DNA of 64,000 nucleotides from Rhodococcus maanshanensis NBRC 100610 (GCF_001894865.1 NZ_BCXA01000013.1:1-64000), one strand, 5' to 3'; counted from the first letter of the stretch, positions 26,141 to 35,116 are shown. Numbers and translations are program-made. Notes: generated by a model from the letters alone, not told the origin.

Positions 26141-26953
26141 ATGACGGCAGTGGAGCACAAGCAGGCCGGCGCGTGGCGCGGGGTCGACCTCGGCACCCGC
26201 ACGGTGACCTACACCGAGCGCGACGCGATCATGTACGCGCTCGCGGTCGGGGCCGAGGCCACCGAGCTGGACCTGGTGTTCGAGGACCGACTGCGCGTGC
26301 TGCCGACATTCGCGCTGACGCTGGCGCAGTGGGCCCCCGACGAGCTGGGCTCGCGGGGCGCCTTCGACACCAAGACCGCGCTGCACGGGTCGCAGGAACT
26401 GAAGGTGCTCAAGCCCCTGCCGCGCAGCGGTGAGCTGAGCCTGACCGCCTCCGTCGGCGAGGTCTGGGACAAGGGTGCCGCGGCCGTGTTCGAGGTCAAG
26501 GTCGAATGCGAGTACTTCGTGGCGACCTGGTCGCTGTTCGCGCCCGGCTACGGCGGATTCGGCGGCGAGCGGGGCCCGTCCAAGCCCCCCGCGCCGGAGG
26601 GTGAGCCGAACCTGTCGGCGGAGCTGGCGACCTTCGAGACCCAGGCCGCGCTCTACCGCTTGACCGGCGACCTCCATCACATCCACATCGACCCGGCCGC
26701 CGCCGAGCGCATCGGCCAGCCGCGGCCGATCCTGCAGGGCCTGTGCACCCTGGCCGCGAGCACGCTGCCGCTGGCACGCGCACTCGGTGCACACCCCGCC
26801 GACCTGGTGGAGTTGTCGGGACGGTTCTCCGCGCCGGTGTTCCCCGGCCAGGCCTTGCCCGTGCGCGGCTGGCGCGACGGCGACGCGGTCGAGTTCGAGG
26901 TCGGCTCGGACACCGTGGCGATCGCGGGCGCTCGCGCCCGGTTCGCGGGCTGA
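26141..26953 (+). CDS. MaoC-type double-hotdog enoyl-CoA hydratase
   Basis: This 270-aa two-hotdog hydratase-2 protein is paralogous to the one at 3210. The N-terminal half has FEDRLRVLPTFALTLAQW. The C-terminal hotdog carries the motif from about residue 172 as TGDLHHIHIDP then QPRPILQGLCTL. The catalytic Asp and His are retained, but the usual NP is replaced by HI. It may act on a side-chain ester different from that of the ChsH1/ChsH2 pair. GGAAGGA lies 7 bases upstream of the ATG. Confidence 0.85.
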   Translation: MTAVEHKQAGAWRGVDLGTRTVTYTERDAIMYALAVGAEATELDLVFEDRLRVLPTFALTLAQWAPDELGSRGAFDTKTALHGSQELKVLKPLPRSGELSLTASVGEVWDKGAAAVFEVKVECEYFVATWSLFAPGYGGFGGERGPSKPPAPEGEPNLSAELATFETQAALYRLTGDLHHIHIDPAAAERIGQPRPILQGLCTLAASTLPLARALGAHPADLVELSGRFSAPVFPGQALPVRGWRDGDAVEFEVGSDTVAIAGARARFAG

Positions 26954-26958
26954 CCGCG

Positions 26959-27741
26959 ATGGCTGTCGCCAACCCCGCCGACTTCGCAGGCAAGTCGGTC
27001 CTGATCACCGGGGGCACGAAGGGGATCGGCCGCGTCACCGCGGAGACGTTCCTCGCGGCGGGCGCGCAGGTGACGGTCTGCGCGCGAAGCGAACCCGAGA
27101 CGGTGCCCGAGGCCGACGGTCGACGGGCGGCGTTCCTGCCCGTGGACGTCCGCGACGCCGACGGGGTGCGCGCCATGGTCGAGAGCGCACATGCCGCGAT
27201 GGGCGGGCTCGACGTGCTGATCAACAACGCGGGCGGCTCGCCCGATGCCGACGCGGCCGAGGTCTCGCCCCGGTTCGTCGAGAAGATCGTCGCGTTGAAC
27301 CTGTTGGCGCCCTTCTATGTTGCGCAGGCCGCGAACCGGCTGATGCAGGCGCAGGAGGACGGTGGGTCGATCATCAACATCGGCTCGGTCTCCGCGCACG
27401 ACCCGCAACCCGGCACCGCCGCGTACTCGGCGGCCAAGGGTGGGCTGCTGGTGCTGACGAGGGCGCTGGCGCTCGAGTGGGCGCCCAAGGTCCGGGTCAA
27501 CCACATCACCACCGGGCTGATCCGCACCGAGGCCGCGGCGTCGGTGTACGGCGAGGACGGGGGAGCGGCGGTCGCCCGCACGCTGCCGATCGGCCGGATG
27601 GCGGTGCCTGCGGACATCGCGGGCGCTTGCCTGTTCCTCGGTGGGTCGTTGTCCTCGTACGTGAACGGGGCCGATATCGCCGTTCACGGCGGCGGCGAGT
27701 ACCCGGCGCGCTACATTGCCACCCATCCCGAGCTCGGCTGA
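26959..27741 (+). CDS. Short-chain dehydrogenase/reductase
   Basis: This 260-aa classical SDR has LITGGTKGIGRVTAE, VLINNAGGSPDAD, the active-site IINIGSVSAHDP and the Tyr-Lys pair in AAYSAAKGGLLVL. The start is 5 bases after the hydratase stop. In this context it is a candidate 3-hydroxyacyl-CoA or hydroxysteroid dehydrogenase for the step after hydration. The C-terminal tail (GGGEYPARYIATHP) resembles SDRs found in mycobacterial steroid clusters. Confidence 0.86.
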   Translation: MAVANPADFAGKSVLITGGTKGIGRVTAETFLAAGAQVTVCARSEPETVPEADGRRAAFLPVDVRDADGVRAMVESAHAAMGGLDVLINNAGGSPDADAAEVSPRFVEKIVALNLLAPFYVAQAANRLMQAQEDGGSIINIGSVSAHDPQPGTAAYSAAKGGLLVLTRALALEWAPKVRVNHITTGLIRTEAAASVYGEDGGAAVARTLPIGRMAVPADIAGACLFLGGSLSSYVNGADIAVHGGGEYPARYIATHPELG

Positions 27742-27776
27742 GCCACAAGCACTCTCACAGATCGGAGCACTGGCAC

Positions 27777-28538
27777 ATGGGGACTCTCGAGGGAAAGGTC
27801 GCGCTGATCACCGGCGCGGGTCAGGGAATCGGTCAGGGCATCGCGTTCGCCCTCGCCAAGGAGGGCGTCGCGATCGCGGTGGCCGGCCGGACCGAATCCA
27901 AGCTCGACACCACGGTCGCGGCCATCCGTGAGTTCGGCGGCACCGCGATCCCGGTGCGCTGTGACGTCTCCGACGGCGACGACATCACGGCGGCCGTGGA
28001 CAAGACCGTCACCGAACTGGGCGGCATCGACATCCTGGTGAACAACGCCAACGACAGCAGGCCCGGCCCGCTGCTCAAGGTCAAGGACGACGACTTCAAG
28101 CGCGCCTTCGCCTCCGGACCCCTCGCGACCCTCCGGTTGATGCAGGCCTGCCACCCGCACATGAAGGCGCGCGGCGGCGGCTCCGTCATCAACCTGGTGA
28201 CCTCGGCGGCGGTTCGCTGGGACGCCAGCAACTACGGCGTGTACGGCGCCATCAAGGAGGGCATGCGGGTGCTCACCCGGGCCGCCGCAGGCGAGTGGGG
28301 CGCCGACGGGATCCGCGTGAACAACGTCGCCCCGCACGCGCTCACGCCGGCGCTGGAGTGGTGGATGGACAAGAACCCGGAGGAAGCCGCCGAGTTCGTC
28401 GCCGGCATCCCGCTCGGCCGCGTCGGCGAGCCGGAGGCGGACATCGGCAGGGCGGTGGTGTTCCTGGTCGGCGAGGACGCCCGCTACCTCACCGGCGCCA
28501 CCATCCCGCTCGACGGCGGCCAATCCCGCTGGGGATAG
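27777..28538 (+). CDS. Short-chain dehydrogenase/reductase
   Basis: This 253-aa SDR has ALITGAGQGIGQGIAFALA, ILVNNANDSRPGP (NNAN rather than NNAG), LVTSAAVRWDASNYGVYGAI with the catalytic Tyr and Lys, and the terminal TGATIPLDGGQS. GGAG lies about 9 bases before the ATG. It is the last gene before a strong hairpin. With the preceding SDR it gives the operon two dehydrogenases, perhaps for two different hydroxy intermediates. Confidence 0.86.
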   Translation: MGTLEGKVALITGAGQGIGQGIAFALAKEGVAIAVAGRTESKLDTTVAAIREFGGTAIPVRCDVSDGDDITAAVDKTVTELGGIDILVNNANDSRPGPLLKVKDDDFKRAFASGPLATLRLMQACHPHMKARGGGSVINLVTSAAVRWDASNYGVYGAIKEGMRVLTRAAAGEWGADGIRVNNVAPHALTPALEWWMDKNPEEAAEFVAGIPLGRVGEPEADIGRAVVFLVGEDARYLTGATIPLDGGQSRWG

Positions 28539-28550
28539 GCGCCTCCTGCG

Positions 28551-28595
28551 CCCGTGAGTCCTTCTGGTCCCCCTTGGGGCCGGAGGACTCACGGG
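28551..28595. terminator. Hairpin ending the steroid-type operon (type A repeat)
   Basis: CCCGTGAGTCCT (28551-28562) and AGGACTCACGGG (28584-28595) are exact arms with a 21-base partly self-complementary loop. The stem is nearly identical to the hairpin at 4738-4785, which also ends a steroid-type operon. Confidence 0.75.
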
Positions 28596-28648
28596 GCGAA
28601 GTCGTCACTCTCAGTTTCCTGCCAGTTTCCCTGGGTAAATTCCCGCGG

Positions 28649-29359
28649 ATGCGTGAACGCCTCCCCTCCCCGCCGCGGCATTGGCCGCTCGCCGTTGCCG
28701 CCCTGATCCTCGCCGTCGGGATCCTTGCGGTGTTCGGCCCGTCCGAGGTCGCCACCAACCCGGTCTTCGGCGCCTCGACGTCGCTGTACCGACAGGTGGA
28801 CGCCGTCACCAGCACGTGGCCGAGCGAGATGGGCACCCTCACCGAGCTGGCGGCGGAGGTGCTGCTGCTGGCGCTCGCGGCGATGCTCGCGGCGGCACTG
28901 TGGTGGGGCCGCGGCGACACGCACTCCCTTGCGGTCGGGCTCGCGGGCGGGGCGGGCGCGGCCGCGTCGGCACTGGCGACACTGGCGGTCAAATCGGTGG
29001 TGACCGAGGAAAGGCCGTGCACCGCCGTCCCCGGTGTACACGCTCTCGCGGAGTGTCCGCCGCTCGGCGACTGGTCCTTCCCCAGCAACCACTCCGGCAT
29101 CGCCGCCGCGCTGGCGACCGCGGTGGTGCTCGCCAGCTATGCGGCGCGCCGGGTGTGGCTCTGCGTGCTCGCCGCCGCGACCGCGGTCGTGGTCGCGATG
29201 CTGCGCGTGGTCAGTGGCGTGCACTACCCGCACGATGTGGCGGCGGGCCTGGTGTTCGGCGCGTCGATCGCGGCGGCGGTCGCGATCGTGCTGACCCCGG
29301 TGACCGCGCAGCTGGTGCGGCGGGTCGGCCTGGGCACAAGGCAGCCCGTGCGCGGTTAG
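28649..29359 (+). CDS. PAP2-family membrane phosphatase
   Basis: The 236-aa protein has several membrane segments and the three acid-phosphatase motifs: KSVVTEERP (motif 1), FPSNHSG (motif 2, Asn in place of the usual Gly) and RVVSGVHYPHDV (motif 3). Members dephosphorylate lipid phosphates such as undecaprenyl-PP or phosphatidic acid. It converges with fprB, and the stop codons overlap by two bases inside a long hairpin. Confidence 0.82.
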   Translation: MRERLPSPPRHWPLAVAALILAVGILAVFGPSEVATNPVFGASTSLYRQVDAVTSTWPSEMGTLTELAAEVLLLALAAMLAAALWWGRGDTHSLAVGLAGGAGAAASALATLAVKSVVTEERPCTAVPGVHALAECPPLGDWSFPSNHSGIAAALATAVVLASYAARRVWLCVLAAATAVVVAMLRVVSGVHYPHDVAAGLVFGASIAAAVAIVLTPVTAQLVRRVGLGTRQPVRG

Positions 29360-29391
29360 CGAGTCTTGGGACTCGGCAACCACGCACGGGC
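29344..29391. terminator. Imperfect 22-bp hairpin across two convergent stops (type B repeat)
   Basis: Arms 29344-29365 and 29370-29391 pair at most positions around a 4-base loop and span the last codons and stops of both convergent genes. The left arm begins GCCCGTGCGCGGTTAGCGAG and is closely related to the hairpin at 47199-47239. It probably terminates transcription from both sides. Confidence 0.65.
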
Positions 29392-31071
29392 GCGCAGCGC
29401 CTTTGCCACGCCGAGCATCTCGTCGACATCGGTGATCTTGACGCGCGGGCGCCCCGAGGCGGCGCCCCTGGCGCGCTCGGCTGCATCGATCGCCTGCCAG
29501 CCGCGGTAGTCGATCCGGGCGGGCTGACGCTGCGCGACCAGCTTGGTCAGGTCCTTGCGGCTGCCGACCGGTCGGCTGAGGCTGCCGGACTGGAAGTCCT
29601 CGAGCAGCCCGCGGACGGTTTCCTTGGCGCAGGCCTTGTTGGTCCCGATCACGCCCGACGGTCCGCGCTTGATCCAGCCGGTGACGTAGACGCCGTCGAC
29701 GGGCGCACCCCCGGCGGACTCGAGCACCCTGCCGTTGTCGTTCGGGATGGTGCCGCGGCGCTCGTCGAACGGGACGCCCGCGAGCGGACGCCCGCGGTAG
29801 CCGATCGAGCGCAGTACCAGGGAGGCGTCCATCGTCTCGGAGTCCGCGGTCGGCCGGGCGCTCGGCGCGCCGTCGGCGCCGGCGACCAGCTCGTTGCGCG
29901 CGACGGTGACGGCCTCGACGCGCTCGGTGCCGAGCAGGCCCGTCGGAGAGGCCAGGTAGCGGAAGACGATCCGCTTGTGGCCGGGAGTGCTCGTGCGTTC
30001 GGCGAATTCGCGCGCGAGTTGCACCTTGAACTCGGTGGACGGCTCGTACTCGCCGCCCTCGAGCAGGCGGGCGCTGAGCTCGTCGAGCTCGAGCTCGACC
30101 GGGTCGATCACCACGTCGACATTCTCGAGCTCACCGAGGGCGAGGAATTCGGGGGTGGAGTACGCGGCCTGGGCGGGCCCGCGACGCCCGAGCAGCACAA
30201 CCTCGCGGATGTTGCTGTGGCGCAGGGCCTCCAGCGCGTGATCGGCGATGTCGGTCTCGGCGAGCTCGGCGACGTCCATGGTGAGCACGCGGGCGACGTC
30301 GATCGCGACGTTGCCGTTGCCGACGATGACCGCGCGCTCGCCGGACAGGTCGAAGTCGCGGTCGGCGTAGTCCGGGTGGCCGTTGTACCAGGCCACGAAC
30401 TCGGTGGCGGCGTGGCTGCCGGGCAGGTCCTCGCCCGGGATGTCGAGTCTGCGGTCGCTGGAGGCGCCAACCGCATAGATCACCGCGTGGTGGTTGGCCA
30501 TCAGCTCGTCGTGGCTCAGGTGCTTGCCCACCTCGACGTTGAGGTGGAACTGGAAGCCGTCCTTGGCCGCCGTCCACTCGAACGCGTCGGTGATGACCTT
30601 GGTGCCGGGATGGTCGGGTGCGACCCCCGCGCGGATCAGCCCCCACGGGGTCGGCAGCTTCTCGAACACCTCGACCTCGACGTCCGAGTGCACCAGGAGC
30701 TGCTCGGCGGCGTACGACGCGGCAGGCCCCGCGCCGACGATCGCGACGCGCAGGGTGCCGAGATCGACGCGCTTGGCCTCGGTCGGTTGGAGGGGCTTCC
30801 AGCCCTCCTGCAGCGGGTACTTCTCGTAGTAGTTCGCGTTGATCTCCGCGTATCGCGCATCCGCCTCGGACAGCTGGTCCTCGGGGAAGATCGCGGCGAC
30901 CGGGCAGGCGTCCACGCAGGCCCCGCAGTCGATGCACGTGTCCGGCTCGATGTACAGCATCTCGGTGGTCCGGAACTGCGCCTCGTCCGGCGTCGGGTGA
31001 ATGCAGTTCACCGGACAGGTCGCAACGCAGGAGGCGTCGTTGCAGCACGCCTGGGTGATCACGTATGCCAT
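29356..31071 (-). CDS. fprB: FprB-type ferredoxin/NADPH:ferredoxin reductase
   Basis: The 571-aa protein fuses a ferredoxin domain (CCNDASCVATCPVNCIHP and CIDCGACVDACPVAAIFP, residues about 8-60) to an adrenodoxin-reductase-type FAD/NADP domain (IVGAGPAASYAAEQLL, then VIVGNGNVAIDVARVL and TGWIKRGPSGVIGTNK). This is the architecture and length of mycobacterial FprB. It would move electrons from NADPH through its own Fe-S cluster to oxygenases. The AurF-like diiron gene lies directly upstream in the same orientation, and FprB may supply it with electrons. Confidence 0.92.
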   Translation of the reverse strand: MAYVITQACCNDASCVATCPVNCIHPTPDEAQFRTTEMLYIEPDTCIDCGACVDACPVAAIFPEDQLSEADARYAEINANYYEKYPLQEGWKPLQPTEAKRVDLGTLRVAIVGAGPAASYAAEQLLVHSDVEVEVFEKLPTPWGLIRAGVAPDHPGTKVITDAFEWTAAKDGFQFHLNVEVGKHLSHDELMANHHAVIYAVGASSDRRLDIPGEDLPGSHAATEFVAWYNGHPDYADRDFDLSGERAVIVGNGNVAIDVARVLTMDVAELAETDIADHALEALRHSNIREVVLLGRRGPAQAAYSTPEFLALGELENVDVVIDPVELELDELSARLLEGGEYEPSTEFKVQLAREFAERTSTPGHKRIVFRYLASPTGLLGTERVEAVTVARNELVAGADGAPSARPTADSETMDASLVLRSIGYRGRPLAGVPFDERRGTIPNDNGRVLESAGGAPVDGVYVTGWIKRGPSGVIGTNKACAKETVRGLLEDFQSGSLSRPVGSRKDLTKLVAQRQPARIDYRGWQAIDAAERARGAASGRPRVKITDVDEMLGVAKALRARAWLPSPKTR

Positions 31072-31143
31072 GGGAGTCGTTCCTAGGTGCGGGAGCTGGG
31101 ACTGCGGGGCGGATCGCCGGTCGGGCTCGGACCGTCCGCGCGA

Positions 31144-32055
31144 TCAGAGCAGGTTGACCCGCTTGTAGAGGCGCTTGGACGGACCGCCGACGAGGCCGGC
31201 GCTGTCGAGGAACTGCATGAGCTTGGTGCCCGACGTGCGGACCTTGTCCTTGTAGTGCGGGTTGGCCTTGGCCTCGGCGATGGCGCGCTCGGGCTCGAGG
31301 CCGGCGTTCGCGTAGACGTCCTTGCGGATCATCGACTTCATCACGAAGTAGACGACGACGGCGGTGTTGAGCCGCTCGATCTGCAGGCGGGTCCAGCTCG
31401 CGCCCTGTAGGCGGCGGCCGACCTCCTCGCGGGCGAAGCGGATGTGCCGGGCCTCCTCGAGGACGTGGATCTTGCTCACCGTGCGGGTGACGGGCTGCAC
31501 GCGCTCGTCCTTCATGAAGTCGCGCTGCATCATGTCGAGGATCTCCTCGGCGGCCATCACGCTGGCGTACGCGTTGGCGCCCTTGAAGAATCCGCCCCAG
31601 ATCCGGCCGAGCTTGTGGATGACGGGGTGCGGGCCGTAGCTGGGCATGCCGAATCGCTCGCCTGCCCGGGCGAACATCACCGAGTGGCGGCACTCGTCGG
31701 CGACCTCGGTGAGGGCGAACTGCACGTGGCGGGAGTGCTTGTCGCGGCCGTAGACGTCGCGCAGCAGCATCTGCATGAGCAGGATCTCGAACCACAGGCC
31801 GACGCTGGAGACGCTGGCCGCCTCGTGCTTGGTGAGCTCGACCTTCTGCTCGAGGGTCATCTCCTCCCACAGCGCGGTGCCGTAGAGGGTGCTCCATTCG
31901 GGGGTGAGGCCGTACTTGTCGTCCGGTACCGGTGCCTCCCAGTCCACCTCGATCATCGGGTCGTAGGACTTGCGGGCGGAGGACGCCAGCAACCGCTTCG
32001 CCGTTTCCTCGCGGTCGGAGATCGCGGGGCGCTGCAGCGGCATCGCGGTTGTCAT
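31144..32055 (-). CDS. AurF-like diiron oxygenase (Rv0885-type)
   Basis: The 303-aa protein fits the p-aminobenzoate N-oxygenase AurF family. Helices carry the metal ligands KHEAASVSSVGLWFEI, EVADECRHSVMFAR, AAEEILDMMQRDF and LEEARHIRFAREEVG. The substrate is unknown. The start is fixed by GGAGG 7 bases before ATG 32055. The neighbour fprB, 72 bases downstream, mirrors the mycobacterial Rv0885-fprB order. This supports an oxygenase-reductase pair. Confidence 0.82.
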   Translation of the reverse strand: MTTAMPLQRPAISDREETAKRLLASSARKSYDPMIEVDWEAPVPDDKYGLTPEWSTLYGTALWEEMTLEQKVELTKHEAASVSSVGLWFEILLMQMLLRDVYGRDKHSRHVQFALTEVADECRHSVMFARAGERFGMPSYGPHPVIHKLGRIWGGFFKGANAYASVMAAEEILDMMQRDFMKDERVQPVTRTVSKIHVLEEARHIRFAREEVGRRLQGASWTRLQIERLNTAVVVYFVMKSMIRKDVYANAGLEPERAIAEAKANPHYKDKVRTSGTKLMQFLDSAGLVGGPSKRLYKRVNLL

Positions 32056-32118
32056 GAGCAGTCCTCCATTTGTGTGACACCGAGTAACAGGTACTGCGAC
32101 TGTACATCTACCCCCGTG

Positions 32119-32151
32119 GTGTGACAACTGTCACCGGACAGCTGTCCGGTG
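32119..32151. promoter_or_regulatory. 20-bp perfect palindrome with overlapping second palindrome between AurF-like gene and mntH
   Basis: CACCGGACAGCTGTCCGGTG (32132-32151) is a perfect 20-bp palindrome. It overlaps a second inverted repeat, GTGACA-AC-TGTCAC (32121-32134). A GTGTGACA word occurs at 32119 and again at 32072. The cluster lies in the 180-base divergent region between a diiron enzyme and a Mn/Fe transporter. A metal- or oxidant-sensing regulator is a reasonable guess. Confidence 0.55.
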
Positions 32152-32234
32152 GAGAGGAGTTTGGTCACCCGAACTTCCTGATATGGTCTTGCGAACTAGA
32201 GTGGTGGATGCACGAATCGACAGGGGAGACGGCG

Positions 32235-33500
32235 TTGTCAGTGGAGGAGCTCGGCGCCGCGACGCCGGAGCGAGCGCCAAGGCGTACCGGCTCGGCCAAG
32301 GGCCGTCTCATCGCGCTGGCCGGGCCCGCATTCGTCGCCGCGATCGCGTACGTCGACCCGGGCAACGTCGCCTCGAACCTGACGGCGGGCGCCAAGTACG
32401 GCTATCTGCTGGTGTGGGTGCTGGTGCTGGCCAACGCGATGGCCGTGCTGGTGCAGTACCTGTCCGCGAAGCTGGGCCTGGTCACCGGGCGCTCGCTCCC
32501 GGAGCTGCTCGGCGATCGACTCCGCCCCGCTCAGCGCAAGGCCTTCTGGGTCCAGGCCGAACTGGCCGCGGTCGCCACCGACCTCGCCGAGGTGATCGGC
32601 GGCGCGATCGCCCTCAACCTGCTGTTCGGGGTGCCGCTGCCGCTCGGCGGCCTCATCACCGGCGTCGTCTCGATGGCGATCCTCGCCACCCAGAGCCGCG
32701 GCCAGCGGACCTTCGAGTTCGTCGTGATGAGCATGCTCGCGATCATCACGCTCGGCTTCGTCAGCGGGCTGGCGTTCACCGACGTGTCGGGCGGCGAGGC
32801 GCTGGCGGGCCTGGTTCCGCGCTTCGAGGGCACCGAGACCGTACTGCTGGCGGCGAGCATGCTCGGCGCCACCGTGATGCCGCACGCGATCTACCTGCAC
32901 TCGGCGCTCGCGCGCGATCGGCACGGCCGCGACATCGAGCCGGGCAGGCTGCCCCGGTTGCTCAAGGCCACCAAGATCGATGTCGTTGGCGCGCTGATCG
33001 TCGCAGGCTCGGTAAACATCGCGATGCTGCTGCTGGCCGCGTCCGCGCTGCGCGGGATCGAGGGCACCGACACCATCGCGGGCGCGCACGCGGCCATCTC
33101 CGGCGCCCTCGGCCCCGCGGTCGCGGTGATCTTCGCGATCGGCCTGCTCGCCTCGGGTCTCGCGTCCACCTCCGTCGGCTGCGCCGCGGGCGCCGAGATC
33201 ATGTCGGGCCTGCTGCACTTCCGGATCCCGATGCTGCTGCGCCGGATCCTGGTGCTGATCCCGGCGCTGGTCGTGCTCGCCATGGGCGCCGATCCGACGC
33301 TGTCGCTGGTGATCAGTCAGGTGGTGCTGAGCTTCTGTATCCCGTTCGCGCTCGTGCCGTTGGTGCGGATGACCTCCGAGCGCGGGCTGATGGGCGAGCA
33401 CCTCAACCGGCGCGGTACCACCGTCGCGGCCTGGGCGGCGACGGCCGTCATCGTCGCCCTGAACCTCGCGCTGCTGGTTCTCACCGTCACCGGCGCCTGA
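32235..33500 (+). CDS. mntH: NRAMP-family Mn2+/Fe2+ transporter (MntH-like)
   Basis: The protein is 421 aa from the TTG at 32235, chosen because GGGGAG lies 6 bases upstream; an ATG at 32208 gives 9 more residues. About 11 membrane segments are visible. The metal-binding motifs AIAYVDPGNVASN (TM1) and LGATVMPHAIYLHSAL (TM6) are intact, which marks a functional proton-coupled divalent metal importer. It diverges from the AurF-like diiron gene across a palindrome-rich region, so both may respond to metal status. Confidence 0.88.
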   Translation: MSVEELGAATPERAPRRTGSAKGRLIALAGPAFVAAIAYVDPGNVASNLTAGAKYGYLLVWVLVLANAMAVLVQYLSAKLGLVTGRSLPELLGDRLRPAQRKAFWVQAELAAVATDLAEVIGGAIALNLLFGVPLPLGGLITGVVSMAILATQSRGQRTFEFVVMSMLAIITLGFVSGLAFTDVSGGEALAGLVPRFEGTETVLLAASMLGATVMPHAIYLHSALARDRHGRDIEPGRLPRLLKATKIDVVGALIVAGSVNIAMLLLAASALRGIEGTDTIAGAHAAISGALGPAVAVIFAIGLLASGLASTSVGCAAGAEIMSGLLHFRIPMLLRRILVLIPALVVLAMGADPTLSLVISQVVLSFCIPFALVPLVRMTSERGLMGEHLNRRGTTVAAWAATAVIVALNLALLVLTVTGA

Positions 33501-33541
33501 CGCTCACCCGCCCGGGAACGCACCCCCCCAGAGGCGCCGGA

Positions 33542-35116
33542 TCACTCGGGTTCGGCCGCCGCGACCAGCTCCGTCGGTGCCGCCTCGGCATCGGTTCCTG
33601 CGGTCCGCACGCGTCCCGGTGCCCAGACGCCGACGAGCACCGCCGACACCAGCATCACCGCGGCCAGGACATACGACGAGTGCGACATTCCGGCCATGAA
33701 GGCGTCGCGAGCGAAATCGGCGAGCTGCTCGCCTTGCGGGCCAGCACGTTTGGCGACCTCGAGCGCCGAAGCCAGTGACGCCCCGACCGGCTCCTTGGCG
33801 ACCTCCGGCACCGCGGCGACGGCGGGAGCGATCTCGCGGGTGTAGGTGGCGGCGAGCAGGCTGCCCGCCACCGCGATGCCGATCGCCGCGCCGATCTCGC
33901 GCGCGGTGTCGTTGACCGCGGAGGCGACGCCCTGCTTGTCGTCCGGCGTGTTCTCCATGATCGAGGTGGTGGCAGGCGCCGAGCACAGACCGAGGCCGGC
34001 GCTGAACATCAGCAACGCCACCACCGCCTGGCCGTACCCGCCGTCGATGTCCAGCCCGCCGAGCAGGATCAGGCCGACCCCGGCCAGCGCAAGTCCGCAC
34101 AGTGCCAGCGCGCGCTGGCCGACCCTCGGGATCAGCCACGGCGTGATCGCGGAGACCGCGACCATCGGAACGACCATGGGCGCCAGTGCGATTCCGGCCT
34201 GCAACGGGCTGTAGCCGAGCACGAGCTGCATGTACTGGATGACCAGGAAGAACAATCCGAAGGAGGCGAGGAACTGCAGGGTCAGTGAGGCCGCACCAGC
34301 GCCGAACCCGCGCACGCCGAACAGTCGGACGTCGAGCAGGGGATGCGCGCGTCGCATCTCGACGATCGCGAACGCGACAGCCGCGAGCAGCCCGCCGACC
34401 ACCGCGAGCAGCACGACGGGGTCGAGCCAGCCGCGGGCCGGACCCTCGAGCAGGCCGAGCACGACCAGTCCCACGGCCGCGACGGCGAGCACCGCGCCGA
34501 GTAGGTCGAACGGCGGCGAGTCCTCTTCGCGCGACGAGGGCACCGTCCAGGCGATCGCGAACAGGGCGACCGCGGCCGCGGCGAACCCGACGAAGATCGA
34601 CTGCCACTGCCATTTCTCGAGCAGCAGGCCGGACACCAACAGACCCGCGATGCCGCCGGACGCCGCGACGCCCGCCCAGATCGCGACGCCGCGGGACCGC
34701 TGCTCGGGCGGGAAGCTCGCGGTCAGCAGGGACAGGGTCGCGGGCATCACCAGTGCCGCGCCGATCCCCGCGATCGCCCGCGAGCCGATCAGCCACTGCG
34801 GGGAGTCGAGCCAGATCGGCAGCGCGGAGGCCGCCGCGAAGATCAGCAGCCCGACCAGCAGCACCCCGCGACGGCCGTATCGGTCGCCGAGTGCCCCGGC
34901 GGGCAGCAGCAGCGCGGCCAGCGTCAGGGTGTAGCCGTCGACGATCCAGGTCAGTTCGCTCTGGGTGGCGCCGGTGTCGAGCGCGAGGGCGGGCAGCGCC
35001 GAGTTCAGTCCGGCCGCCGCCGCGATGACCATCGCCACGGCCGAGCACACCACGGTGAGCGTCCATACTTCTCGTGCGGACATCTTGGTCCTGGCGGACT
35101 CGGTCGGACGGTTCAT
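33542..35116 (-). CDS. MFS transporter, DHA2 (14-TM) drug efflux family
   Basis: This 524-aa EmrB/QacA-type transporter has ELTWIVDGYTLTLAALLLPAG, GALGDRYGRRGVLLVG and AIAGIGAALVMPATLSLL, all hallmark segments. The ATG at 35116 has GGAGG upstream. It diverges from a TetR gene 83 bases away, the classic arrangement of an efflux pump with its own repressor. Its substrate is unknown. Confidence 0.87.
   Translation of the reverse strand: MNRPTESARTKMSAREVWTLTVVCSAVAMVIAAAAGLNSALPALALDTGATQSELTWIVDGYTLTLAALLLPAGALGDRYGRRGVLLVGLLIFAAASALPIWLDSPQWLIGSRAIAGIGAALVMPATLSLLTASFPPEQRSRGVAIWAGVAASGGIAGLLVSGLLLEKWQWQSIFVGFAAAAVALFAIAWTVPSSREEDSPPFDLLGAVLAVAAVGLVVLGLLEGPARGWLDPVVLLAVVGGLLAAVAFAIVEMRRAHPLLDVRLFGVRGFGAGAASLTLQFLASFGLFFLVIQYMQLVLGYSPLQAGIALAPMVVPMVAVSAITPWLIPRVGQRALALCGLALAGVGLILLGGLDIDGGYGQAVVALLMFSAGLGLCSAPATTSIMENTPDDKQGVASAVNDTAREIGAAIGIAVAGSLLAATYTREIAPAVAAVPEVAKEPVGASLASALEVAKRAGPQGEQLADFARDAFMAGMSHSSYVLAAVMLVSAVLVGVWAPGRVRTAGTDAEAAPTELVAAAEPE

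Noticed and set aside
28681-31086. 801-codon plus-strand open frame
   Set aside because: It overlaps the PAP2 gene in another frame and lies opposite fprB; both have intact motifs.
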